NCBI RefSeq assembly: GCF_050030965.1 | Contig: NZ_CP188297.1 | Coordinates: 1,736,001-1,800,000 of the forward strand | DNA from: Glutamicibacter sp002979865 | Lineage (GTDB): Bacteria > Actinomycetota > Actinomycetes > Actinomycetales > Micrococcaceae | Length of the DNA stretch: 64,000 bases | Direction: 5' to 3' | Shown: piece after piece, positions 25,414 to 34,523 of the stretch | Layout of the letters: each line of letters starts with the position of its first letter | Numbering within the stretch: the first letter of the stretch is position 1 | Notes under the pieces: generated by a model | What the model saw: only the letters and a program-made list of their open reading frames with translations | Told to the model about the DNA's origin: nothing | Databases searched by the model: none | Program-made: the position numbers and the translations under genes

Positions 25414-25701
25414 CTAGGCTTGCCGTAGGGTTGCTTGGCCCGTAGCCGGCAAGATGTCCACGCGGCGCTCTGGTCCCTGTAGTGGTTCTTGCGAACTGTA
25501 GGCAACCTTGCGCCATCCGCATGAGGTGCAGGTCCAGAGCACTTCACGCATCGTTACCAGCATGTCCTGGCGCTGGCCAGCTTCGTGGCCGCCTTCGTTG
25601 TCCCATCTCTTGAGCTGGTTTTGATCATCGACGAATCGACGGGTTTCTGTTTCAACCAAGGTATTTCTGTAGCACCTCGGACAGCTGTTCGGCTTGTCCA
25701 T
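25414..25701 (-). CDS. Hypothetical protein with a four-cysteine zinc-ribbon pattern
   Basis: A 95-residue protein with CPRC near the N-terminus and CTSC near residue 60, the spacing of a zinc ribbon. The intervening part is polar and charged, and WTCTSCGWRKVAY is the second knuckle. Such small ribbons often bind nucleic acid or proteins, but no family is assigned. It lies just upstream of the hypothetical gene at 24864. Confidence 0.5.
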   Translation of the reverse strand: MDKPNSCPRCYRNTLVETETRRFVDDQNQLKRWDNEGGHEAGQRQDMLVTMREVLWTCTSCGWRKVAYSSQEPLQGPERRVDILPATGQATLRQA

Positions 25702-26421
25702 GACATTCCCTCCGTTGCTGCATAGTCGTTTTTATTGCCGTGCTCTGCCCTCGGTGCTGCAGTTCAAGGCCGGTTCCACGGGAAACGCCGTACCATTTCT
25801 TGAGTTGGGCATCGCGGGGACCGCGGCAGTTGTGCGCGTACTGCCGTTTTGCACTGTCGGCTTCAAAGGTATTGTCCGGCTGTGCTGGTTGCATGATTCG
25901 CCACTAGCGGACCGAACCGGTCTGTGGGCTGCTGGAGCAAAACTGTGATTCGTTCCTGGCGGGCAACCCTTATCGGGCAAATGGGAGAAACGCAAGGAAG
26001 CGGGCAGTTAATTCGAGCCGCCTCGATAAAGATCCCGGTTCAACACTGCTGCGTTAATCTGAACGCCGTCCTCGGCAATGAGGAGGGCACAAAAGCTCTA
26101 CGCCGGTAGGAAGTGCTTCCGATGACGGCATTTCTACGGAAGTTAGATCCAATTCCAGTCTACTCCGGTTTCCCGGTTGTGGACCGGAAAATGGCCAAGT
26201 GAAGCGACGAAGGGTGCCCGCGGCTGCAACGGCTTGTGTTGCCGAGGGGCGTCACCCTGTCGCGGTCCGGGCCATGGCGCGGGAGGCCAGCGGAAACCGC
26301 CATCGGCTAATGCGGGGCCCGATCTTGAATGTTCCGGAGTTCGGGGTCCAACGGGCGGGAATGCGCGTACAGTGAAAATACCGGTCCAGCTCGAATTCGC
26401 TGTAAAAGGGGATGATTCGCG
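25702..26421. other. Gene-poor stretch of 720 bases
   Basis: No open frame here has a credible ribosome site, codon bias or protein pattern. Base composition is less GC-rich than the flanks and codon-position bias is absent. It may hold promoters for both flanking units, or a decayed gene. No repeat or RNA fold stood out. Confidence 0.4.
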
Positions 26422-26856
26422 ATGCAGGCTGACGCTAGATTCAAGATGCCGTTCAATTTCGCCCAGGTGGTTATTGCGGCTTTCGGAGCCATGGGGCTTA
26501 GCGCCTTGGCCTATTTTGTTGCCAGGGTTATCGGCGCATCCATGGAGTACTCCGGCGGCTTATTCCGGAACCTGGATTTCATCCACATCGTGCGATTCAC
26601 TGCCCTGCCCATTCTCATTCTCGGCTTCCTGACCTTCTTGATCGGCCGGGCCAAGCCGGGCTTCTGCCGCATCGCCCAGTGGGTCGGCGTTGCCGCCGTC
26701 TTGACCTCAGCGGTGGTGCAGTGGTTCTTCGCCGAGGACTGGGGGACCGCGCTGACCCTGGCGATTATGCACCTGGTTGTTGCAGCGTCTTGGTATATCG
26801 CGGTGAACTACTCGAATAGGAAGTTCAACGAGATCGCGGCCCTGGAAAACCTATAG
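26422..26856 (+). CDS. DUF6069-like four-helix membrane protein
   Basis: A 144-residue protein with four hydrophobic helices, beginning NFAQVVIAAFGAMGLSALAYFVARVIGAS and with the inner motif LPILILGFLTFLIGRAKPGFCRIAQWVG. The pattern matches a family of small actinobacterial membrane proteins of unknown function annotated as DUF6069. A paralogue follows after about 100 bases, sharing NFxQVIIxALG, LIGRAxxGxCxIAQW and a SWY/GWF-SVHY-like ending, so the pair arose by tandem duplication. Confidence 0.65.
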   Translation: MQADARFKMPFNFAQVVIAAFGAMGLSALAYFVARVIGASMEYSGGLFRNLDFIHIVRFTALPILILGFLTFLIGRAKPGFCRIAQWVGVAAVLTSAVVQWFFAEDWGTALTLAIMHLVVAASWYIAVNYSNRKFNEIAALENL

Positions 26857-26920
26857 CCCTGCTAAGTGTCGCGGTTCTCACGGGCTCCTGAGAGCCGTGG
26901 CACAGGCACTCGGGAATAGA

Positions 26921-26935
26921 ATAGTTGTGAACTAT
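26921..26935 (+). promoter_or_regulatory. MarR-type operator-like palindrome
   Basis: ATAGTTGTGAACTAT is a perfect 6+6 inverted repeat with a three-base centre, lying 20 bases before the start of the second DUF6069-like gene and partly within a wider imperfect repeat (26919-26944). MarR/PadR-type repressors bind sites of this form. No such regulator is encoded nearby. Confidence 0.5.
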
Positions 26936-26954
26936 CAACAATTCTAGGAGTGCC

Positions 26955-27392
26955 ATGACGTCTCAGGGACAACCCAATAGCCCATTCAATTTCATTCAGG
27001 TGATTATCGGTGCGCTGGGTACCAGCTACCTGAATGTCATCATTTTCTTCCTGTCTGGCGCCGCTGGGGCATCCCGCCGGATTGGTCCTAATTCAACTGA
27101 TGTTGTCGCCTTTGACCACCTGTTGCAGTTCACGTTGATCCCGATTCTGTTCTTCGGCCTGGTGGTCTTCCTGATCGGACGGGCAAACAAGGGCATTTGC
27201 AAGATCGCGCAGTGGGCTGGCTTGCTCATCGCGGTAGTCTCGATCGTTTTCCCGATCATGAACGCAGCAGATGCCGCTACCGCTGTGGGCCTGTCCCTGA
27301 TCCATATCGTGACCGGTATCGGCTGGTTCTTCTCGGTGCACTACGGCAACAAGGAGCTCCACGTTCCTTCCAAGGACGTAGCGCTCGTCTAA
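26955..27392 (+). CDS. DUF6069-like four-helix membrane protein, second copy
   Basis: A 145-residue paralogue of 26422-26856 with four hydrophobic helices (NFIQVIIGALGTSYLNVIIFFL, TLIPILFFGLVVFLIGRANKG, a helix at about 85-105 and the C-terminal one). AGGAG precedes the ATG. The palindrome directly upstream suggests that this copy, not the first, is under a repressor. Ends at a strong terminator. Confidence 0.65.
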   Translation: MTSQGQPNSPFNFIQVIIGALGTSYLNVIIFFLSGAAGASRRIGPNSTDVVAFDHLLQFTLIPILFFGLVVFLIGRANKGICKIAQWAGLLIAVVSIVFPIMNAADAATAVGLSLIHIVTGIGWFFSVHYGNKELHVPSKDVALV

Positions 27393-27403
27393 GCACGAAA
27401 AGC

Positions 27404-27448
27404 AAAACCTCGCAGAGCGATCAGCAATGATCTGTTCTGCGAGGTTTT
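27404..27448. terminator. Rho-independent terminator (bidirectional)
   Basis: A stem of AAAACCTCGCAGA with TCTGCGAGGTTTT, and an inner GATCA/TGATC pairing, ends in TTTT on the plus strand and in TTTT on the minus strand. Confidence 0.85.
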
Positions 27449-27484
27449 CCGTTAAGCCGTGAGAGCTGCTGGTGCTGATTCGGG

Positions 27485-28786
27485 CTACACCCCAACTTTC
27501 TCGAGCTGAGGATGCTCGTAGGCTTTGCGCATGCGCGGCAAGAACAGCAGGCTGACGGCTGCCACAAGGCACAGCACCGCAGCGGTAATCCACGCGGCCA
27601 GGTAGCTGCCGGTGGTTTCCCGCGACAGCCCTGCGGTCAGCGAGCCGGCGCCGGCGCCGATCATGTGGAAGGCGAAGACCCAGCCGAAGACCACGGTGGC
27701 TCTAACCGGACCGAAGTACTGGCGGCAGAGCACCACGGTAGGAGGCACGGTGGCCACCCAGTCCAAACCGTAGAAGACAATGAAGATCCACATCAGCGGC
27801 TCGACGGTTGGACCCATCAGCGAGTGCAGGAACATCAGGGACAGTCCGCGCAACGCGTAGTACACCGCAAGCAGCAACCACGGGCGTACACGGTCGGTCA
27901 GCCACCCGGAGAACACCGTGCCGAGGATATCGAAAATGCCAACCAGCGCCAGCAACCCGGAAGCGGTCGTTGCCGGCATGCCATGGTCGTGCGCCGCAGG
28001 GATGAAGTGCGTCTGCACCAGTCCGTTGGTAGACCATCCGCAGATCCAGAAGGTCATCGCCAAGACCCAGAATGCCGGGTAGCGTGAGGCCGCGAACAGG
28101 GCCTTGAGAGTCGCGGCAGCCATCGAACCCTGCTGCGTTCCGGATGCCGGCGCGGCTGCAGCTCCGGCCCCGCCGTAAGGCAGTACACCGGCTTCGGCAG
28201 GGGAATTGGCGAAGGGCCAGCGCAGCAACGGGATGATCAGCACCGCGAAGACCGCAACAACCAGAGCCGCGGCCCTCCATGAGTACTGCTCGATGATCAG
28301 TACAATGCTTGGCAGGAACACCAGCTGGCCGGCGGCATTCGCGCCAGAGAAGATGCCCATCACCAGGCCGCGCCGTTCGCAGAACCAGCGGTTGGCAACC
28401 ACAGAACCGAAAACCAACGCCATCGCCCCGGTGCCCAGTCCAACCAGCACACCCCAGAGCGCCCACAACTGCCAGATCTGGCTGATGAACACGGACAATC
28501 CGGCTCCGGAGGCCACCAATGCCAGAGCGATGGCAGCCACCTTGCGCATGGAATACCGTTCCAGCAAAGTCGCGGCGAAAGGAGCTGCCAGGCCGTAGAC
28601 CACCAGGTTGATGGTCACCGCGGTCGATAACTGGGAGCGGAGCCAGCCGAATTCGGATTCAAGTGGTTCAAAGAACGCGCCGGTGGTCGAGCGGAACGCC
28701 GCCGTGGCGACTAGCGCCAGCGTGGTCACGATGGCGACCAGCCAGGCTCGATGGATCCGCAATGGCTTCGGGGAGTTCAATCGCAT
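27485..28786 (-). CDS. MFS transporter, oxalate:formate antiporter-like (OFA) type
   Basis: A 433-residue carrier with 12 predicted helices. The N-terminal pattern FRSTTGAFFEPLESEFGWLRSQLSTAVTINLVVYGLAAPFA and the mid-protein GxxFSGWLTDRVRPW are typical of the OFA/monocarboxylate branch. The start at 28786 lies four bases after AAGGAG; an in-frame ATG at 28813 lacks this. It likely exchanges small monocarboxylates, but the substrate is open. It is a single gene with a terminator shared with the DUF6069-like gene. Confidence 0.83.
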   Translation of the reverse strand: MRLNSPKPLRIHRAWLVAIVTTLALVATAAFRSTTGAFFEPLESEFGWLRSQLSTAVTINLVVYGLAAPFAATLLERYSMRKVAAIALALVASGAGLSVFISQIWQLWALWGVLVGLGTGAMALVFGSVVANRWFCERRGLVMGIFSGANAAGQLVFLPSIVLIIEQYSWRAAALVVAVFAVLIIPLLRWPFANSPAEAGVLPYGGAGAAAAPASGTQQGSMAAATLKALFAASRYPAFWVLAMTFWICGWSTNGLVQTHFIPAAHDHGMPATTASGLLALVGIFDILGTVFSGWLTDRVRPWLLLAVYYALRGLSLMFLHSLMGPTVEPLMWIFIVFYGLDWVATVPPTVVLCRQYFGPVRATVVFGWVFAFHMIGAGAGSLTAGLSRETTGSYLAAWITAAVLCLVAAVSLLFLPRMRKAYEHPQLEKVGV

Positions 28787-28966
28787 GCTCCTTCTGGGTG
28801 TTGCTTTAAACATTGCACCGGTGCTAACAGGCGTTGGAGTTCGTGACGTGCGAAGAACAAATATTGATGTCCGAAACAGGTGGAGCGCCTTGCCGCGCCG
28901 GGATTAGCTGTGCATGGCGAAGCGCGGCAGACTCAGTTTTTGCGCCTGATCGGCTCTGCTTATTCG

Positions 28967-29470
28967 CTATGCGGGGTCGTTGCCGTTGCTGGGGTTCTGG
29001 CGCCGGCTGCGAGGGTGCCGGTCCTGCGGGGCCGGCGCACCCAGCGCCTGCCGCGGAAAGGTTTTTAGCTTGGCCCCGGAAGGCGGTTCGTCCTGGTCCA
29101 GCGGATCGGCCATGGACGATGGGGCAGCGGAGGCTTGGCCTGTTGCGGCTGCCTCGGCGGTTTGGGCCGTCACCGGGGCATCGCGGATGACCGGCATCCT
29201 GCGTGGCGGCAGCGGACGACGATGGTGCACGAGATAAATCAGCATGGCCAGGGCCTTGTGCATGACCACGATGGTGAAGATGGCCGATCCGGCATAGCAG
29301 CCCCAGGCGACCAGGTGAAGCGTGGTCACTTCAAGGACGTTCAGCTCCAGCGAGCCGTTGAGCATCATGACGGCGCCGATTTGCTGGATGACCATGCCGA
29401 GCACGGCCAACCCCACCGCAAACCAGAAATACACCAGGGTATCGGCTCCGGGTTTCTTCACGACAGGCAT
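28967..29470 (-). CDS. Membrane protein with basic, proline-rich tail
   Basis: A 167-residue protein with two strong helices (about residues 10-36 and 50-80) followed by a cytoplasmic, Pro/Arg-rich low-complexity tail (RRPLPPRRMPVIRD and beyond). The start at 29470 follows GGAGG by seven bases. No family recognised. The disordered tail could bind nucleic acid or a partner. It stands alone between the OFA carrier and the acyl-CoA operon. Confidence 0.55.
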   Translation of the reverse strand: MPVVKKPGADTLVYFWFAVGLAVLGMVIQQIGAVMMLNGSLELNVLEVTTLHLVAWGCYAGSAIFTIVVMHKALAMLIYLVHHRRPLPPRRMPVIRDAPVTAQTAEAAATGQASAAPSSMADPLDQDEPPSGAKLKTFPRQALGAPAPQDRHPRSRRQNPSNGNDPA

Positions 29471-29536
29471 TTGAACCTCCGTTGGCCAGCTGTCGGCGGT
29501 CATTGCTACACACTGTAGCCCATGGCAGGAAACAGC

Positions 29537-30337
29537 TTATCTGCCCAAGGTGGCCCGGGCCTGGCGCAGCAGCGGCTCATCGACCATCTGCCCTTCGAAA
29601 GCGAAAACTCCGGGATTCGCCTCCGCGGCGTCGAGGATCCGCCGGGCACGTTCCCGTTCTGCTTCGGTCGGTGCGAACGCCTCGCGAATGACCGGCATCT
29701 GGTTCGGGTGGATCGAGGCTTTCGCGGCGAATCCCGAGGCCTTGGCATCGCGGGACTCCTCGCCCAGGCCTTTGAGATCTGGAATATCGAGGTACACGGA
29801 ATCAATTGCGGCCTTGCCTTGGGCCACCGCATGCAGCAGCACCTGCGACCGCGCGAACCGTGCCACCTCGCGGTAGCTGCCATCGTGGCCGCGCGAGGAT
29901 GTGCCGCCGAGCGAGGCGATCAGGTCTTCCGCGCCCCACATCAGCGCGACGACATTCTGCGCCCCGGCAATGTCCGAGGCATTGGTGATGCCCTTGGCGG
30001 ATTCGCACAGTGCCAGCACGTCGTAGCCTGCCAGCGCGGCCGGCTGCGCCGCCGATTCGCACTTGGGCAGCATCACGGTGCGGTAGGCCGTTTGCCCCAG
30101 CGCTGCCAGGTCCTTGGCGAAGTGCTCGCTATCGACCGGGTTCACGCGCACGATGACCCGCGCGGGATCCAGCGGCGTATCCAGCAAGGCGCGGCGGGCC
30201 GCGTCCTTGTTCCCGGCAGCCACAGCGTCTTCCAGATCGATGATGACCGCATCGGCACGCTGCGCCGCCTTGGCGTAGCGCTCGGGCCGGTCGGCCGGGC
30301 AGAACAGCAGGGAAGGACCCATCAGGAAGCTAGCCAT
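29537..30337 (-). CDS. HpcH/HpaI aldolase / CitE-like acyl-CoA lyase
   Basis: A 266-residue TIM-barrel lyase of the CitE branch, with RPERYAKAA for CoA binding, the acidic metal motif DAVIIDLEDAV and ALCESAKGI ahead of the catalytic region. The family cleaves malyl-, citramalyl- or hydroxymethylglutaryl-type CoA thioesters. It is the last gene of the TetR/acyl-CoA carboxylase operon and overlaps the MaoC gene by eight bases. The order accD1-accA1-MaoC-citE matches the mycobacterial leucine-catabolism cluster, so action on a leucine-derived CoA ester is likely. Confidence 0.87.
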   Translation of the reverse strand: MASFLMGPSLLFCPADRPERYAKAAQRADAVIIDLEDAVAAGNKDAARRALLDTPLDPARVIVRVNPVDSEHFAKDLAALGQTAYRTVMLPKCESAAQPAALAGYDVLALCESAKGITNASDIAGAQNVVALMWGAEDLIASLGGTSSRGHDGSYREVARFARSQVLLHAVAQGKAAIDSVYLDIPDLKGLGEESRDAKASGFAAKASIHPNQMPVIREAFAPTEAERERARRILDAAEANPGVFAFEGQMVDEPLLRQARATLGR

Positions 30338-30854
30338 TGGAGCTTTCCCCCTTGGGTTCCAGCGAATCCAAGTGCGCCTGCTGGGTCCACATCAGGCAGG
30401 TGCGGGTGGCAGTGGCCACGATGTCGCCGTGCTGGTTGCGGCCGGTGTGAGTCATGGACGCCAGGCCCTGCCCGGGGCGGGACTTCGATTCGCGCAGTGC
30501 GGTGATCTCGGTTTCGGTGTAGAGGGTATCGCCGTGGAACATCGGGTGCGGGAAGCGCACGTCATTGATGCCCAGCTGCCCCACGATGGTGCCCTCGGTC
30601 AGCTGGCCCACCGACTGCCCAATCATGGTGCTCAGAGTCAGCAGGGAGTTGACCAGCGGCTTGCCGAAAGGCTGGGTGGAAGCCCAAGCGGCGTCCAGGT
30701 GCAGGCCCTGGTTGTTCATGGTCATCGTCGTGAACGCGACGTTATCCGCTTCGGTCAGGGTGCGCCCGGGCTTGTGCACGTAGGTGGCCCCCAGCTGCAG
30801 CTCATCGAAGTAGAGGCCGCGCTGCTCGACGCGTTTGGGGGTTTGCTCGCTCAT
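30330..30854 (-). CDS. MaoC-like acyl-CoA hydratase
   Basis: A 174-residue hotdog-fold protein of the MaoC dehydratase family, with GRTLTEADNVAFTTMTMNNQGLHLDAAWA near the N-terminus and the hydratase loop region following. It hydrates a 2-enoyl-CoA, in this setting probably 3-methylglutaconyl-CoA or a related leucine intermediate (inference). The start ATG at 30854 overlaps the carboxylase stop (ATGA). The frame is open far upstream inside the carboxylase gene, but that extension is only an antisense-like artefact of GC-rich codons. Confidence 0.85.
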   Translation of the reverse strand: MSEQTPKRVEQRGLYFDELQLGATYVHKPGRTLTEADNVAFTTMTMNNQGLHLDAAWASTQPFGKPLVNSLLTLSTMIGQSVGQLTEGTIVGQLGINDVRFPHPMFHGDTLYTETEITALRESKSRPGQGLASMTHTGRNQHGDIVATATRTCLMWTQQAHLDSLEPKGESSNG

Positions 30855-32899
30855 GCGTCCTGCTCCTGATGCTGTGCTTCGGTTGACGGAGTTGCTTCCA
30901 CGGTGGCCACGACCTGCTTGGCCTTGACCAGATCCCCGGTCTTCAACCCGGTCATGCGCACGATGCCGTCCGCGGGGGAGAAGAGCTGGTGCTCCATCTT
31001 CATCGCTTCGATGCTCAGCAGCAGCTGGCCTTCGGCGACCGCATCGCCATCGGCCGCCTGCACGTTGATCACGGTGCCGGGCATGGGCGAGAGGACATGC
31101 GGGGAGAAGGTCCCGGATTGCTTGGCGATGGTGGCCAGCTGGCGTTCGAGGACTTCTTCGCGGGGCAGCTTGCGCACCGCCGCGGTCCAGCCTTCCTCGC
31201 ACAGCCACAGCGTGCCATCGGCGGCGAAGGCGTGCTGTAGTGCTGTGCGCTGGCCGTTGACGGACAGTGTTCCATCCGGTTCCTGCCGCACGGTGAATTC
31301 TTCGGCGCCCACGCGCACCCGGCTCGAATCGGGGTCCCTGAGCAACGCGGTCCTGCCCTCGGCGGCCTCGACGTCGAAGTGCCCGATGCTGGCCCGGCGA
31401 TGCTGGTCCCGCCATCCGTCGCGCAGGCCCCACGGGGTATTCGCGGCTGGAATGCGCCGATCCTCCAGATGCGCTGCCAGTGCCAGTTCGCGGGCCCCGA
31501 CCTGGCGGAAGGCGAACTTGTCCATCTTCCGCTCGATCAGGTTGGTGTCCAGGGCCCCGGCGGCCACATCCTCGTCGGCCAGCAGCAGCCGCAGGTATTC
31601 GCTGTTGGTCAGCACGCCCAGCACCACGGTGCCGGCTAGTGCCTTATCCAAGCGGGCCAGCGCCTCGGTGCGATCCGGGCCCCAGGCGATGAGCTTGGAA
31701 AGCATCGGATCGTAGTGGGCGCTGATCTCCAGGCCGTCGCGCAGCGAGGAATCCACCCGGACATTCTCCGGCTCGCGCACGTGCAGCACGGTGCCCACCG
31801 AGGGCAGGAAGCCGGAGGACGGGTCTTCGGCGTAGAGCCGGGCCTCGATGGCATGGCCTTCCAGCGCCACCTGGTCCTGGGTGAAGTCCAGTGCGTGTCC
31901 GGCCGCGATGCGCACCTGCCACTGCACCAGATCCAGCTTTGCGCCGTTCACCCGCACGACTTCCTCGGTGACCGGGTGCTCCACCTGCAAGCGGGTATTC
32001 ATTTCCATGAAGAAGAATTCGTCGGGGTTCTGGTCGCTCACCAGGAACTCGACAGTTCCGGCGCCGACGTAGCCCACCGATTGCGCAGCGGCCACCGCGG
32101 CGGCGCCAATGCGCTCGCGGATCGCCGCGCCGTGCTCCAGATTCTCGAACAGCGGAGCCGGGGCTTCCTCGATGACCTTCTGGTGGCGGCGCTGCAAGGA
32201 GCATTCGCGTTCGCCCAGGTGCACGGTGTTCCCATGCGCATCGGCCAGGATCTGCACCTCGATATGCCGCGGATTGCGCACCAGCCGCTCGAGGAACAGG
32301 GTGTCATCGCCGAAAGCATTGCGTGCGGTGCGCCGGGCGCTGGCCAGCGCTTCGGGCAGTTCTGCGGCGGAATCCACGGCGAACATGCCCTTGCCGCCGC
32401 CGCCGGCCGAAGGCTTGATCAGCAGCGGGAAGCCGACGTCCGCGGCAGCGGCGAGCAGCTGCTGATCGCCGAGGCCGGGTTCGGCGATGCCGGGAACCAC
32501 CGGCACCTGGTGGGAGAGGACATGGTTCTTGGAACGGATCTTGTCGCCCATGAGATTGATGGAGTTCACCGGCGGGCCGATGAAGGTGATGCCGGCAGCC
32601 TCCAGCGCACGGGCGAAGTCCACGTTCTCGGAGAGGAACCCGTAGCCCGGGTGCACCGCCTGGGCACCGGTGTGCCGGCAAGCGGCGATCACCGCGTCGA
32701 TATCCAGGTAGCTTTCATTGGCCGCAGCCGCGCCGATGCGCACCGCGCGATCGGCTTCGGACACATGCAGCGCCCCGGCATCGGCATCGGAGTAGACGGC
32801 GACCGATTCGATGCCCAGCGCCCGCAGGGTACGGATGATGCGCACCGCGATTTCTCCGCGGTTGGCGATCAGGACAGTGTCAAAGAGCTTCGTAGTCAT
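30851..32899 (-). CDS. accA1: Acyl-CoA carboxylase alpha subunit (biotin carboxylase + biotin carrier)
   Basis: A 682-residue subunit. Residues 1-450 form the biotin carboxylase with its ATP-grasp (KPSAGGGGKGMFAV) and the metal-site motif FFMEMNTRLQVEHPVTE. The C-terminal biotin-carrier domain has the acceptor Lys634 in EAMKMEH. It attaches bicarbonate to biotin using ATP and works with the carboxyltransferase encoded just upstream (15-base gap). The pair most likely carboxylates 3-methylcrotonyl-CoA in leucine breakdown, as in mycobacteria; propionyl- or acetyl-CoA are alternatives. The gene symbol follows that operon order. Confidence 0.92.
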   Translation of the reverse strand: MTTKLFDTVLIANRGEIAVRIIRTLRALGIESVAVYSDADAGALHVSEADRAVRIGAAAANESYLDIDAVIAACRHTGAQAVHPGYGFLSENVDFARALEAAGITFIGPPVNSINLMGDKIRSKNHVLSHQVPVVPGIAEPGLGDQQLLAAAADVGFPLLIKPSAGGGGKGMFAVDSAAELPEALASARRTARNAFGDDTLFLERLVRNPRHIEVQILADAHGNTVHLGERECSLQRRHQKVIEEAPAPLFENLEHGAAIRERIGAAAVAAAQSVGYVGAGTVEFLVSDQNPDEFFFMEMNTRLQVEHPVTEEVVRVNGAKLDLVQWQVRIAAGHALDFTQDQVALEGHAIEARLYAEDPSSGFLPSVGTVLHVREPENVRVDSSLRDGLEISAHYDPMLSKLIAWGPDRTEALARLDKALAGTVVLGVLTNSEYLRLLLADEDVAAGALDTNLIERKMDKFAFRQVGARELALAAHLEDRRIPAANTPWGLRDGWRDQHRRASIGHFDVEAAEGRTALLRDPDSSRVRVGAEEFTVRQEPDGTLSVNGQRTALQHAFAADGTLWLCEEGWTAAVRKLPREEVLERQLATIAKQSGTFSPHVLSPMPGTVINVQAADGDAVAEGQLLLSIEAMKMEHQLFSPADGIVRMTGLKTGDLVKAKQVVATVEATPSTEAQHQEQDA

Positions 32900-32914
32900 G
32901 GTGTTTTCCTCGTA

Positions 32915-34519
32915 CTACATCCGGAAGAGGCCGAAGCTGGTCTCCGGCAGCGGCTGGCGGGCGCAGACATCCAGGGCCATGCCGAGCACCCGGCGGGTAT
33001 CTGCCGGGTCGATGACCCCGTCGTCCCATAATCTGGCGGTGGAATAGTAGGGGTTTCCCTGGGTTTCGTACTGCTCGCGGATCGGGGCCTTGAACGATTC
33101 CTCCTCCTCGGCGCTCCAGTTGCCGCCGCCCGCCTCGATTCCGTCGCGCTTGACCGTGGAGAGCACCGAGGCGGCCTGGGCCCCGCCCATCACCGAGATC
33201 CGCGCGGCCGGCCACATCCACAAGAAGCGCGGGGAGTAGGCCCGGCCGCACATCGAGTAGTTGCCGGCGCCGAAGGAGCCGCCGATGACCACCGTCAGCT
33301 TGGGCACCCGGGCGGTGGCCACGGCGGTGACCATCTTGGCCCCGTGCTTGGCGATGCCGTCCGCTTCGTAGTCGCGGCCCACCATGAATCCGGCGAGGTT
33401 CTGCAAGAAGAGCAGCGGGATGCCGCGCTGGTCGCACAGCTCGATGAAGTGCGCGCCCTTCATCGCGGACTCGGAGAACAGCACGCCGTTGTTGGCGATG
33501 ATGCCTACCCGGTGCCCGTGGATCTGCGCGAAACCGGTGACCAGGGTGGTGCCGTAGTCGGCCTTGAACTCGTGGAACTCGCTGGCATCGACGATGCGGG
33601 CAATGATCTCGTGCACGTCGTAGGGCGCGTTGACATCCACCGGCACCACCCCGGCCAGTTCACTGCCCGGGTAGAGCGGCTCGGCCACTTGGCTTTCGAT
33701 GGTCCACGCGGGGGCCGGGTTGGCCGGCAGGGTGGAGACGATATCGCGGATGATCATCAGCGCGTGCTCGTCGTTCTCGGCCAGGTGGTCCACCACGCCC
33801 GAGGTCTTGGCGTGCAGGTCGCCGCCGCCCAGCTCCTCGGCGGTGACGATCTCCCCGATGGCGGCCTTCACCAGCGGTGGTCCGCCCAGGAAGATGGTGC
33901 CCTGGTTGCGCACGATGACCGTCTCGTCGCTCATTGCCGGAACGTAGGCGCCGCCGGCGGTGCAGGAACCGAGCACCGCAGCCAGCTGCGGGATCTTCTT
34001 CGCGGAGAGCTGCGCCTGGTTGTAGAAGATGCGCCCGAAGTGCTCGCGGTCCGGGAAGACCTCGTCCTGCATGGGCAGGAACGCCCCGCCCGAATCCACC
34101 AGGTAGATGCAGGGCAGGCTGTTCTCCAGCGCGATTTCCTGGGCGCGCAGGTGCTTCTTGACCGTCATCGGGAAGTAGGTGCCGCCCTTGACGGTGGCGT
34201 CGTTGGCGATGACCAGCACGTGGCGGCCGTGCACCAGGCCGATGCCGGCGATCATTCCGGCGCCGGGGCTGGCGCCGTCATACATGTCCTCGGCGGCCAG
34301 CGGTGCGATTTCCAGGAAGGGCGAGCCGTCGTCCAGCAGCGCGTCTACGCGTTCGCGGGGCAGCAGCTTGCCGCGATCCACATGGCGCTGCCGGGACTTC
34401 TCGGAGCCGCCGCGCGCAGCGCGTTCGAGCCGTTCGTGCAGTTCGGCCAGCAGTGGTGCCTGGTCGGCGGCGTTGCGCTCGAACTGCTCGGGGTTCAAGT
34501 GGGAGGAGAGGGTCTTCAC
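32915..34519 (-). CDS. accD1: Acyl-CoA carboxylase beta subunit (carboxyltransferase)
   Basis: A 534-residue carboxyltransferase with the two crotonase-like halves. LLPRERVDALLDDGSPFLE and GLVHGRHVLVIANDATVKGGTYFPMTVKKHLRAQEIA mark the N-half, while GFMVGRDYEADGIAKHGAKMVTAVA and the oxyanion glycines GGSFGAGNYSMCGRA mark the C-half. The MCC-type insert (GGDLHAKTSGVVDHLAENDEHAL) points to methylcrotonyl-CoA. It transfers carboxyl from biotin to the acyl-CoA. The gene follows the TetR gene by five bases. Confidence 0.92.
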   Translation of the reverse strand: MKTLSSHLNPEQFERNAADQAPLLAELHERLERAARGGSEKSRQRHVDRGKLLPRERVDALLDDGSPFLEIAPLAAEDMYDGASPGAGMIAGIGLVHGRHVLVIANDATVKGGTYFPMTVKKHLRAQEIALENSLPCIYLVDSGGAFLPMQDEVFPDREHFGRIFYNQAQLSAKKIPQLAAVLGSCTAGGAYVPAMSDETVIVRNQGTIFLGGPPLVKAAIGEIVTAEELGGGDLHAKTSGVVDHLAENDEHALMIIRDIVSTLPANPAPAWTIESQVAEPLYPGSELAGVVPVDVNAPYDVHEIIARIVDASEFHEFKADYGTTLVTGFAQIHGHRVGIIANNGVLFSESAMKGAHFIELCDQRGIPLLFLQNLAGFMVGRDYEADGIAKHGAKMVTAVATARVPKLTVVIGGSFGAGNYSMCGRAYSPRFLWMWPAARISVMGGAQAASVLSTVKRDGIEAGGGNWSAEEEESFKAPIREQYETQGNPYYSTARLWDDGVIDPADTRRVLGMALDVCARQPLPETSFGLFRM

Positions 34520-34523
34520 GAAG

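Noticed and set aside
30330..31433. Long N-terminal extension of the MaoC protein
   Set aside because: The extension lies inside the carboxylase gene and has no domain pattern. The ATG at 30854, overlapping the carboxylase stop, gives the normal MaoC length.
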